Below are positions 32,459-42,200 of a stretch of 64,000 bases of DNA, piece after piece. Each line of letters begins with the position of its first letter. The first letter of the stretch is position 1. Source of the DNA: Lunularia cruciata (lineage: Eukaryota > Streptophyta > Marchantiopsida > Lunulariales > Lunulariaceae). Made by a program: the position numbers and the translations under genes. The notes under the pieces are model-generated. The model saw only the letters and a list, made by a program, of their open reading frames with translations. It was not told the origin of the DNA and searched no databases. The stretch covers positions 24,715,493 through 24,779,492 of the forward strand of contig OX419759.1 in the NCBI GenBank assembly GCA_948567375.1, read 5' to 3'.

Positions 32459-33564
32459 TTGGTCCGTCATGCTCATGAGGAGCTAGGACATTTTGGAGTA
32501 AAGCGTACATATAGCTTACTCCAAAGTCATTATTGGTGGCATGGTATGCAGACCAAGGTACAGCAGTTTGTTGCCAGATGTGTGGTTTGTGACCAAGTTA
32601 GAGCATCATTCAATGCTCCTACGCCACAGTTACATCCATTACCTATCATGGGATTGGGTTACCGTTGGAGTTTGGACTTCGCTGGACCTTTACTGCTGAC
32701 TGTGAGACATCATCGGTATGTTTTGGTGATGGTGGAGCACTTCTCCAAGTGGATTGAGTTGGTGGCACTTCCTGACAAGTCTAGTGAAGGGACAGCTTAC
32801 TCGTTCCTTGATCGAGTTCTTAGTCATTTTGGTGCACCAGCCAAGGTTTTGACTGATCAGGGTACAAAGTTCTTGGGGGAGTTTCAGGTCTTGTGTGACA
32901 AGGCTTTGATTGATCATCATACTACATCCTGAGATCACCCTGAGGCAGATGGCTTAGCAGAGAGAGTGGTTCAGATGGTGAAGAGAGGATTGCAAAAGTA
33001 TGGTTTGCAGAGAGGCCACTTGGGAGATTGGGATCTCCAATTACCTTGGTTGGCCATGGGCTATCGGTTCAGCCGGCAAGCCTCCTTAGCATCCTTCTCT
33101 CCATACTTTCTACTCTATGGACAAGATCTAGATTTACCTGCAGCCATTCGTCAAGATGCTATTGTAGTTTTGGACTTGGATGACCCCGATGTTTGGATGA
33201 GCGCATGTTCTCAGCGAGCAGAGATCTTTCGGAGAGTGATGCCGATGGCCTTTGAGAACTTGGCAATTGCTCAGCATAGAGATACTTTACGCTATGCTAC
33301 CATTTGAGGAGGAGGTTATAGACCCTCAATCCATCAATTTCATCCAGGCAACTATGTATTTCTACAACAGACAGCACCAACAACACTTGATGTTTCTACA
33401 AGCCGCACTATCTTGAGAGTGCACGAGGTTTTGCCATCTGGAGTCCTTGTGTTAGAAGGACGTGATGGTGTTGTTTGGAAGGATCATGTGCGCAATTGTG
33501 CGCCATGCCACCTCCCAAACATTGATGGTACTATGGACCCAAGCTTGGCACTTGTACGTGCAGG
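32459..33564 (+). pseudogene. L2a integrase
   Basis: Zinc-binding N-terminus: HAHEELGHFGVKRTY with CVVCDQVRASF (HHCC complete, 32465-32605). The core keeps Asp-Asp-Glu: WSLDFAGP (about 32668), KVLTDQGTKF (about 32845) and GLAERVVQ (about 32950). Interrupted by a stop at 32930-32932. The C-terminal part has FHPGNYVFLQQ and VLVLEGRDGVVWKDHV, a small barrel-like region as in other gypsy integrases. The enzyme would insert element DNA into host DNA. It leads straight into the PHD finger. Confidence 0.87.
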
Positions 33565-33714
33565 CTTGAGGTGTATGTTATGTGGCTCTTTTGGTGGAGC
33601 TGCTACTATGTTAGTGTGTGATAGCTGTTCGAGAGGATGGCATATGGCATGTATGACTCCTCCCCTCACGGTGGTTTGTGACCTCCTAGATGGTTTGTGA
33701 CCTCCTAGATGTAC
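33565..33714 (+). pseudogene. PHD-type zinc finger at the C-terminus of the L2a polyprotein
   Basis: Same frame as the integrase C-terminus (33413-33700). LRCMLCGSFGGAATMLV then CDSCSRGWHMACMTPPL gives C-x2-C, C-x2-C, x4-H-x2-C with the typical Trp before His and Pro-Pro-Leu after the sixth ligand. This is the PHD signature. The last Cys pair is degraded here (a stop, then PPRC), and a 19-bp tandem duplication lies at 33673-33710. In L2b the same place reads LCPRC, as expected for the final C-x2-C. PHD fingers commonly bind histone H3 tails. By position it replaces the chromodomain of chromoviruses. Confidence 0.8.
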
Positions 33715-33876
33715 TTGACCTATAGCTAGTTCATTCTTTATATGGTATAGATTGCAGACAGGCGACTAACGATGGGGCTCCATAGTACCCGGCCTCCTCA
33801 TCTTTACCCATTAGAGGGTATACCATATACTTAGAGTAGATGGCTATCTGGAGTTAGAGGGACCTAACCACCGGCT
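33715..33876. other. L2a 3' untranslated region
   Basis: Short non-coding stretch from the end of the polyprotein to the polypurine tract; also seen in L2b (about 51050-51215). Confidence 0.6.
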
Positions 33877-33883
33877 AGGGGGG
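33877..33883 (+). promoter_or_regulatory. L2a polypurine tract (AGGGGGG)
   Basis: AGGGGGG followed by cgat and then TGTGGCAC. Its position suggests the LTR begins at block A (33888), in tension with the outer ends of the element, which begin at block B. Confidence 0.55.
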
Positions 33884-33887
33884 CGAT

Positions 33888-34549
33888 TGTGGCACTTTAG
33901 ATTCTATGTATGACTCATGTGTGAGTTGTGCTTCTATAGTGTATGATGTTGACAGCAATGTATGTTGTGTAGCGATGTATATACGCACGACAATTGTCAC
34001 ACCATTTGTAGTTCCGCATCTAGATGCTCGGACACTGGAGTTCCATTGATAGTAGTAAGAGTTATTCAGGCAGTTTCTCAAAGACTACTTTCCAATGGTT
34101 AGATTTTGTGTTCGGGGTACTGACTTCACGGTGGGGCCCACCGTCACTTTGCACCGTTTGCACCGTCGAGTGTGCCGTTAGCGGGACCGTTAGGGTTTCA
34201 GAGCTAGCTCAAGTTTAGGAGGTATAGTTTCGAAGTGAGCTCCAGAGAGCTCACTTCTCTGATGTTGAGCCTTCGAGTTCTTGGCTATGGTGGACAAAGG
34301 CCGGCGAGCGTCACCTGGATTCTCTATGCTTGAGTGGGTGTGGCTTGACTGTAATTAGTGCCCAGTTGTTGGCAGTTTATAGAGTGACAGATCAAGTACT
34401 GATCTGAGTTGAGTTGAGTTGAGAGTGTTAAGCAATTTGATTATTGTGGCACTTTAGAGTCTATGTATGACTTATGTGTGAGTTGTGCTTCTATAGTGTA
34501 TGATGTTGACAGCAATGTATGTTGTGTAGCAATGTATATACGCACGACA
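33888..34549 (+). repeat. L2a right-end LTR structure A-B-A
   Basis: Block A (105 bases, tgtggcactttag...acgcacgaca) at 33888-33992, two bases (at), block B (TGTCACACCATTTG...) at 33995-34444, and block A again at 34445-34549. The A/B junction contains the palindrome GACAATTGTC (33989-33998). The left end of the element has B only. L2b also shows A followed by B (51215-51626), so A before B is the family arrangement. Confidence 0.8.
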
Positions 34550-34553
34550 TTGC

Positions 34554-35287
34554 GGCTAAGAAGGATTAAGCATGGTAGCAAGAGTGAACAAAGTATAGTC
34601 AGGAGGAAGAACAATTGCAAGGATTTTTGAGAGGAGCAGAAGATCAACTAGTCTTGGATAGACAAGAGAAGGAAGCATTGAAAACTGAGTTTGAGGATGA
34701 GTTGATGATGTATCAAAATGAGCTAGAGAAGGAGAGAAGTAAAGAGAAGGTAGTCTTAGGGATGGAGCCAAATGCAATAGAAGCGGTGGTAAAAGAATTA
34801 AAAGCAATGCTCAATACTAAAGCCAAGGGTAAGTTAGAAGAGGCAAGACTACACAAGTTTAAGTTGTTGGTGCAAGAGACAAGGAAGCGGAAGGCATAGG
34901 ACACGGAGTTGAATAACTTCTGATTCATCTACAAGATCATGTAGATAGAAAGATGTTAGAAGTAGGAGATAATGTGAGTCTCAAGTTAGATTTGTTAGAT
35001 CAGGCTTGGATAGACTTTGTAGTGAGATAAAGTTGAATACAAAGTTGGAAGTAGTCAAAGTAGGAGTGCAAGTGTCATTGGATGAGTTACCTTAGACAGT
35101 AGAGAAGAATGAGTTAGAAGATAATGATGTTGATAGAGTAGAAAGGAGTGCAATTGTAGTTCATAGTGAAGAAATATTAGGAATAGAATATTTAGGAGTA
35201 GAATTAGAGAGACCTAAAGAACATGAAGTCCGTGAAGGAAAATTGGGTTTGGAAGCCAAAGTTGAGGTTTACACTGGATCAAAGTAG
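34554..35287 (+). pseudogene. U3-encoded ORF, L1 3' LTR copy, 3' portion (coiled coil)
   Basis: Continuation of 15096-16845 after removal of L2a. Open at 34615-34899 (LVLDRQEKEALKTEFEDEL...), a charged heptad-rich sequence. It ends EAKVEVYTGSK at the stop 35285-35287, matching the other copies. Confidence 0.65.
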
Positions 35288-36280
35288 TAATAGATTTGAG
35301 ATTTGAAGAGGCAGATATGAAAAGGTGCATTGTTATTTTGGATTTGAAGGTTAAAAAAGTTGTTGTAGAATGGGTTACTTGTTAGTTAACTATCAAAGTG
35401 CTCAACCTATTTAAATGATGCATTTGCAATGTTATGTTGTTTAGTATTCCAAATTTTTGAAGATAGATAAAGCGCAATCTTGAGTTTAGTGCTTGTTGCT
35501 TGAGCTTAATTTCGAGTACCAAGTTTGTAATTGTGTTTGTGAGTATATGGAGAATTTCAAAGTGCAAGTCAATGTGCATGTTGGATGTTGGATTCCGCAG
35601 CCTTGATCTTCATTTTATGTGTTTGTTGTGAGTGAGGTGCAATCAAAGCAATGCCTTGATAGATCTATGAAGAATTGTAGTGTTGGTAGTATTTTGAATT
35701 TGTGAGTGCAACGTGAGTTTGATGTGAAGCAATTTCAATCAAGGAAGTTGTACCTTTGGTGGAGGGGTGGAATGCGATTTTGAGATTAAGTTGTTGTATA
35801 GTGAAATAGTTGTCTTTGGGAGAATCTGAATCATCAAAATCAAGATTTTTTTGATAGAATTTGATGGAGTTGTGATTAAGGAGTGTTAATTTGTGACAAG
35901 ACTACAAGTCAGTACGTATTCCTCTCTTCTGGGTTTAGTTTGAGCAAATTAGTACTCAATTAGCTACCTTTTGCCAAAAGTTTACGCAGAGCAACTCATC
36001 AATCATAAGAAGAAGGACAAAGCTATTTTCTTCACCCCTCCCGTTATCGACTAGCCATGGCTTATGAAAATGGTAGGGCATGGGCAGTTTATCTTTGGAG
36101 TTTGTAAAGTCCCTCATTTTTAAGTTATAATCCTAATCACTTGAGAGACTAAAGACAAACTCAAGAAGAACTGAATTGTTACTATTTGCTTTGTGTTTGA
36201 CTATTTTTGACTCGTATCTCTATGGGAATGAACTTTTACTTACTGATTACCGCAAAAGTGATATTTTTTGGGTTGTCACA
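35288..36280 (+). repeat. Remainder of the L1 3' LTR (promoter, R and U5)
   Basis: Non-coding. Holds the TATA-like CTATTTAAATG near 35408, then R/U5. About 200 bases at 35935-36140 have no counterpart in the LTR at 58090-63836 and may be a small insertion. Ends GGTTGTCACA. Confidence 0.75.
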
Positions 36281-36285
36281 CAAGC
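36281..36285. repeat. Right target-site duplication of L1 (caagc)
   Basis: Perfect copy of 2081-2085. Confidence 0.9.
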
Positions 36286-36917
36286 CACACTATTCTTCTT
36301 TATGTATAGAGAACATCTTTTTACACCTTTGAGCTTGATGAAGATCAGTCCAATGGATAACAAGATGGATGTTGTCAACAAATTTATTTCCAAACAAGGA
36401 GTGGAGAATTTCAAATATAGGTTACAGATTGCCCAAAATTGACCAATGCATATTTGCAAGCACATGGAGTTCAATGTTGGGGATCAAGTCTAGCTATCAA
36501 CAACCAACCTCATGTTAGTTGGCCCTTGCAAGCTCAGACCTTGTTTTATTGGGCCTTTTCCCATTCTTTGTTAAATTGATGCAATGACCTCAACATGATC
36601 TACCACCACACATGAAGATCCATCTTGTTTTCATGTTTCCTTACTATGAAAATATGCACCTTGAATGCACCACTTCTCTTCCATACAAGAAATTTGACCT
36701 TGCCCAATGTTCATTGATGACACGAAGGAATATGAAGTCAAAGACATTCTCCAAAAATGCATTCATGGTACTCACTGTCCATGTGTGGAATATCTTGTAC
36801 ATTGGAAAGGGTACCCATTCTATGAGGCAACATGGTAGCCAATAGCCAACTTGACAAATGCACCGGTGTTAGTGAAATCTTTTAAGCAACAACTTTGCAA
36901 CGAGGACGTTGCATCTT
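36286..36917 (+). pseudogene. L0 integrase C-terminus with chromodomain
   Basis: Joins directly to 2085: the reading NVFTQA continues as TLFFFMYREHLFTPLSLM, the usual end of a gypsy integrase core. A chromodomain follows at about 36728-36842: EYEVKDILQKCIHGTH, then VEYLVHWKGYPFYEATW, with the aromatic residues of the fold. Chromodomains in chromoviruses bind methylated histone H3 and steer integration. A stop after EATW and others break the frame. Confidence 0.88.
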
Positions 36918-36929
36918 AAAAGAGAGAGG
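36918..36929 (+). promoter_or_regulatory. L0 polypurine tract
   Basis: AAAAGAGAGAGG, two bases before the presumed LTR start TGTAATACC at 36932. Confidence 0.75.
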
Positions 36930-36931
36930 TT

Positions 36932-37697
36932 TGTAATACCAATAGATAAACATATTATCTTTACATGAAAATTGGCTTGGTAGCATCTAGAAGGATTTTA
37001 GGTATGATGGGCTAGGTAGCAGATAGAGGTGTCACCAAAAGAGTACTTTTACTAATAGAGCAAGAGCCAAAAATAACTTGGAAATGTCATATCAATAGCT
37101 CGATATATTATCTAGAGGTGAAAATTGGCTTGGTAACATTTGGAAGAATGTTATAAATAATGGACTAAGTAGATCATCTAGAGGTATCATTAAAAGAGTA
37201 CTTTTACTAATAGAGCAAGAACCAAAAATTGTTTGAAAACTTTAAAGCCAATTTTGGAGGCCTAAATGGATGACTTAGGCCTCAAAGATGTGTAGATTCC
37301 TCCCAAGGATAATATAGGCTTGCCTTCTCTCCCTCTTTATTTTTCTCATTGAAAGCTTTCCAACAATACCTCACCCATGCAATTTGGAGATTCTTATAGG
37401 AAGATTCCCTAAATATTCCCTTTGGTCAAAGCTTGTTTGACCAACCAGATAGGACCAAAACCGACACATCACCCATGCATGCAACTAATCTAAGAGTAAA
37501 CCTCACTACCATGTCACCAATCCATGTATCTGATTCAAGGACGGACCTTCTTTTGAGAGGATACTCTTTGTTATGTAATAAAGACAAGTTGCTCCTTTGG
37601 GTAGCAAAGTACTGAGTGTGAAACTTTTTGTTTCTTCTCTTGTATTTCTCTTGAAATTTCCTATCCTCAAGAGATTACAAAAGTAGAGAGATATTCT
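36932..37697 (+). repeat. L0 3' LTR (right limit uncertain)
   Basis: Begins TGTAATACCAATAG after the polypurine tract. A segment 'gaaaattggcttggtagcat...gaggtatcac..aaagagtactttta' occurs twice (about 36966-37060 and 37120-37215), an internal duplication. It runs to about 37697, where L2 leader homology starts abruptly. No second LTR of this family is in the window to fix the end. Confidence 0.6.
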
Positions 37698-38135
37698 TAT
37701 TATGTCAAATACTAAATGGTGGCAGAGTCCATCCAATGTTGATTTATGAGATGGAGTGTTTTGTTTAGCCTTCTTGTGATTGGACACCCTCCATTTTATG
37801 CTTCTTGTTTGGGCACTAATTTTTGTGTGAGGTGCCTTGAATTTAGAACATTGGTGCTCAGGTGTGCTCTTGGTAGTGATGTTGGAGTGATGCCTAGTAA
37901 ACTAACTATGTTTATCTCCAATGAGGCAGAAAGTGATGACCTGTAGACCGTGAGAGTGCATGTTGTGATGGTAGGTTGAGCTTTCCCCTAGTGTAGTTAT
38001 TGTAGTTAGAGCTACATTAGTGGGTGGTGTTTGGTTGGTGGGGATTATTGGTGTTAGCACTTGGTGGGGTACTTGTGGTGCATATGGTTACGGTTTTCAT
38101 TTTATGGTTACTTTGTCACAATAGAGTTCTTTAGG

Positions 38136-38190
38136 GATTCTAGAGGAGATAGCACTGCAATACGTATTGCAGACTATCTCCTCTGGAATC
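38136..38190. repeat. 55-base near-perfect inverted repeat in the L2b leader
   Basis: Arms GATTCTAGAGGAGATAG (38136-38152) and CTATCTCCTCTGGAATC (38174-38190), one mismatch, around a perfect 16-base palindrome TGCAATACGTATTGCA (38156-38171). L2a has no such hairpin at the matching place (about 18620-18650). It lies just upstream of the TGGTATCAGC primer-like site. Confidence 0.85.
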
Positions 38191-38230
38191 TCTAGAGTAA
38201 TGCTTGGTATCAGCTTGTATCTCAAGTCCC

Positions 38231-38557
38231 AATGAGGGAGGAGATTGAATCTAAGTTGGAGTTTGACACAAGAGCTTATTCAATTGAGAGTACACTTGGT
38301 GTGTTTGCACTATTGTAGTAGGATACGTATGAGATCCAATCTATGAATGGAGGTACTACAAATACAAGGTGGTGTAGTGACGGGGTTTGACCCCATAGTG
38401 AAGTTCTTCTAGTGTTTGAGGCAAAACTACCAAGGAGTGCAGTTTGGCAAGTTGAGGAGCTAGAAGAAGTTCTAGTGGAAAGCTAGAGAGAGCTTATGCA
38501 AGGCATACACTCACATGAGATGGTTGATCAGTTTTACTCAAGGAGTTATTGAGGCCC
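38231..38557 (+). pseudogene. L2b gag, left part
   Basis: ATG in the context caATGAGGGAGGAGATTGA, as in L2a at 18701. About 200 bases corresponding to L2a 18800-19190 are compressed or deleted. Cut by L3b at 38557; continues at 46379. Confidence 0.65.
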
Positions 38558-39246
38558 TGTGAGCCGGGCTGTCTCTCACTCAAGATGAACCTTTGATGGC
38601 TATTATGGTAGCACACCATGGACTAAGAAGGCAAGGAACCCCAACTCCATCATACTCCTCCAAGGCTAACACTTCAAGACTCAAGACATTGCTCACTAGA
38701 GAACTCCATGAGAGAGATAGTTGCATATGAAAGAATGATGAGTACCTCCTCACCCCTTGTTTATATACTTGCAAAATAGTTGCATACCAAAGTTACTAAT
38801 TACCACAATAACTCTAAGTTACTAGACTAAAAGTCAAGTAAAGTCAAAAATTATAAAGGATTATCCATTCACATGGGCATATTCCACTTGCATGTGATCT
38901 TATCTTGACCCAACCACTAAGTCAAGGATTCCTTCACATGGGCTATCCCTGGACTATAGAAGAATCCAAAACAAAAAGGCTTGTGGGCCCAAGAGTTCTC
39001 AACTCTTTCCTCAAAGCCAAACACCTAAGAATAATACCAAGTCAACACACTAGAATCCAAAATAGTGGTGCTCATCTTTTCCACTACCTCTAAAGTAAGG
39101 TCCCGTCTATCTTAGCTATGACTAACTCTAGCTAATCATGACTAATGTAGAATCATCCTTTATCTCTATATAATAATATCTCCCAAGTACTTGTAATACC
39201 AAGCTAAATATCACAATACCACACACATGCACAAATGGGTATTGCA
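38558..39246 (-). repeat. L3b 3' LTR
   Basis: 689 bases, starting TGTGAGCCGGG on the plus strand. Bordered inside by the inverted polypurine tract TTTACCCCCGG from 39247. Confidence 0.92.
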
Positions 39247-39294
39247 TTTACCCCCGGACTAAGTTTTCACTTTGTCATCAAAGTGAAGGTCTCT

Positions 39295-42200
39295 CTACCT
39301 TCTATGGTACATCTTCAACTTATCATGGTTAATCCTATCAAAGTGTCTTCCTCCCAACTCCTTGAGATCATAGGTGTAATTGCCCCTTACCTTCTCGACT
39401 ATGAAAGGTCCAAAGTATTTAGGCAAAAACTTCTTTTGGACTCTCTTGAATCGAATAGAATCAAACAACATTACCCAATTGCCTTCTTTGAAAGTCTCCA
39501 CCTTCTTCTTGCCTTACCTCTTGTCATAGCTCTCCTTTTGTTTCCTTTGGGCTTGCTCCACTCAAACCATAGCAATTGCTCTTGCCTCTTCCAACTCCAT
39601 GAGTTGTTCCTTCCTTGACTTCTCTACATGACCTCCTTGTGCTTTCTTCAATCTCATATGAATGCTTTGGAAGGTAGGAAGATCAAACTGAATAGGTAAG
39701 GTAGACTCAATAGCATGTACTAACTGAAATGGAGAATACCTTATAGAAGTCTTCATGGTTGTCCTATACTCCCACAAAACTGCACGAATCTTCCTATCCC
39801 AATGATGTTTACCACCCTCCATTTCTGCATCTTTGGCCAACATCATGCACAAGGTCTGATTGGTTCTCTCTACCAAGCCATTGGAATTTGGCTTATAGGA
39901 TGTAGTTACTCTATGTGTGATAGAGAAATGTCATAGCATGGGTGTAGTGATGCTTCTTGTAAACTCTCCTCCTCTATTAGAAACCAACTCCAAAGAGCAT
40001 CCAAACCTAGTGATAATGCTTTCATATAGAAATCTACCAACTTCATCTTCATTTTGTCACACAATGGTCTAGCCTCAACCCACTTAGTAAGGTAATCAAT
40101 AACTACCACAATGTACCAATTGATCCTTGGGGTTCTATTGAGAGGACCTACAAAATCAATTCTCCACTTCTCAAAAGGTCCTAGCAATAGAATTGATCTA
40201 AGTGGTGGAGTGGAAGTCGACTTTCTAGCAAAAGCTTGACAAACATGACAAGTTTTGCAATAATCAAGACAATCCTTGAAAATCCATCTCCAATGGTAAC
40301 CTGCATCTAGAATCTTGAAAGCAGTCACCTTTCCTGCAAAGTGTCCTCCACACACTAAACCTTCATGAAACTCCTTTATCAGTAGGATAGACTCTTCCTT
40401 ACCCACTACTCTTTGAAGTAGACCATCTGCTCCTTGGCAAAAAAGAATATCCTCCACCATTGTGTAAGGTTTAGATCTTGTTGCAAGGGCCTTCCTCTCC
40501 CTAGCATGCATCCTTTCTGGATAGTTACCTCTTGTCACAAAATCCACAATCTCCTTGTACTCCATTGGAACCTCTTGAGTGATTGAGATTGTCATGAGCT
40601 CCTCATCCAAGAAGGAATCATCCAGTGGCTCTTCTTTATCATGATCATAGGCCCTAGATAACAAATCAGCATTTTCATGTTTCTTTCCTGGCCTATCCTC
40701 AATGGTGTAGTCATACTCAGACAATAGTATCATCCACATTGCTAGTCTCCCTTCAACATTAGGCTTGTTGAAGATGTACTTCAAAGCCTTGTGATCTATG
40801 ATAATGATGGCTTTCCTTCCAATCAAGTAGTGTCTAAACTTCTTGAGACCAAAGATCACTGCCAACCCTTCTCTCTCCGTGATAGAGTAGTTCTTTTCTG
40901 CTGAAGCCATCTGCCTACAAGCATAAGCTATTGGATGATCATGCTCATCTTGGTCTAATTGACTAAGAGTGCATCCTATAGCTACATTAGAAGCATTAGT
41001 GTAGACGATTAAAGGCTTACTCCAATCAGGTTTAGCAAGAATTGGAGCTACAACAAGGGATTGCTTGAGCTCCTCAAAAGCTTTGAGAGCCTCCTTGTCC
41101 TCCAAAATCACCATGTAATCTACACCTTGCTTCATGTAGATGATCAATGTATAAGCCTTGTTAGAAAATGAGAAGATGAACCTCCTATAGTACCCAACCA
41201 TCCCCAAGAATTGGTGTAACTTTGTCAAGCTTGAAGGGAATGGACGGTCTGAGATTTTCCTCACCTTCCCAAGATCAACTGCTATTCCATCCTTGGAGAT
41301 GATGTGCCCCAAAAGTAGACCTTCTTCATATCCAAAAATGCACTTCTTTGGGTTGTGTGATGCATTTACCTCATCCAAGCGTTGCAAGACCTTGATTAGG
41401 TGCTCATAGTGCTCCTCCTTGCTCCGATAGACACAAAAGTCATCAATGAAGTCTCACAAATTTCCCAATGAAAGGTTCAAATACCTTGTTCATGAACCAT
41501 TGGAATATGGCTGGAGCATTGCAAAGCCCAAAAGGCATGACCTTGAAAGTGTAAGTTCCCCAAGGTGTGGTGAATGTGGTGAGTTGTTGATGCTTTGGTG
41601 GAATCTTGATTTGGTTATATCCACTATAACCATCTCCAAAACTGTACCTCTCATGACCTGCAACCTCCTCCAAGATCTCATCAATGAATGGCAATGGGTA
41701 GTAGTCCTTCTTGGTAACAACATTGAGCTTCTTGTAATCCACACATACCCAAAGCTTGCCATTCTTTTGCTTCACAATGACAATTGGAGACACCCATTCT
41801 GAATTCTCCACCTCAAAGATAAATCTAACCTCCTTGAGCTTATAAATCTCCTCCTTCACAACCAAAGATATTGGTGGGCTAATGAGATGTTGTTTTTTGC
41901 GGATTGGTCTTGCATGTGACTCCACCTCTATCTTGTGCTCCTCCAAGGTGACTTCCTTCAAATCCTTGTAACTGAAAGCAAACACATGGATGAACTTGCA
42001 TAAAATCTCCTCAAATCTCACCTTCTCCTCCTTGGTAACATTTGGGCCATAGTTGAGGGTAGCTAACCTTCTCTCTATCTCCTCAAGTGTCAATGGTGAT
42101 TTATTTGGGTCCTTCAAAACCTCTAGCTTAGGTGCAAAATTCATAGCACACAAAGGATACACATCTGAATCAGATTCAGATTCATCCTCCTCCATGGAAG

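Larger units (their letters stand above)
16846..34549 (+). mobile_element. L2a: Ty3/gypsy element encoding a DNA methyltransferase and a PHD finger
   Basis: A 17.7-kb insertion including the 7.8-kb L3a, so L2a alone is about 9.9 kb. Order: LTR segment (16846-17294), leader, gag with two zinc knuckles, protease, C5-cytosine methyltransferase, RT, RNase H, integrase, PHD finger, polypurine tract (33877-33883) and a repeated LTR structure ending at 34549. The outer ends are TGTCAC... and ...CGACA with an imperfect 4-bp target duplication. The shared LTR block differs at roughly 6% of positions by eye. Many nonsense codons and several frameshifts make it inactive. A second copy, L2b, lies at 37698-51626. 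Confidence 0.85.
2086..36280 (+). mobile_element. L1: long-LTR Ty3/gypsy retrotransposon, with L2a and L3a nested inside
   Basis: Complete but decayed LTR retrotransposon. It has a 5' LTR at 2086-5536, a tRNA-Asp-type primer site at 5544, a decayed gag at 10739-12166, a pol at about 12180-14600, a polypurine tract at 14633-14643 and a 3' LTR starting at 14646. The 3' LTR is split by L2a at 16845/34550 and ends at 36280. The target duplication caagc is perfect. Without the nested 17.7 kb the element is about 16.5 kb. The Asp primer site and the lack of a chromodomain fit the non-chromovirus branch of plant gypsy elements (Athila/Tat side); this placement is inference. Confidence 0.88.
14646..36280 (+). 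repeat. L1 3' LTR, split by L2a (14646-16845 and 34550-36280)
   Basis: Starts AGTGGTACCCACATTTTT (the TG has become AG) and ends GGGTTGTCACA next to the target duplication caagc. Removing L2a leaves about 3.9 kb. It carries the roughly 450 bases missing from the 5' LTR. It also has about 200 extra bases at 35935-36140 absent from the copy at 58090-63836. Confidence 0.87.

Noticed and set aside
35935-36140. A small MITE in the L1 3' LTR
   Set aside because: The roughly 200 extra bases show no terminal inverted repeats or clear target duplication by eye; they could be ancestral sequence lost elsewhere.
36932-37697. A host promoter or gene at the junction between the two nests
   Set aside because: The stretch begins right after an L0 polypurine tract with TG and contains an internal duplication; it is best read as the L0 3' LTR.
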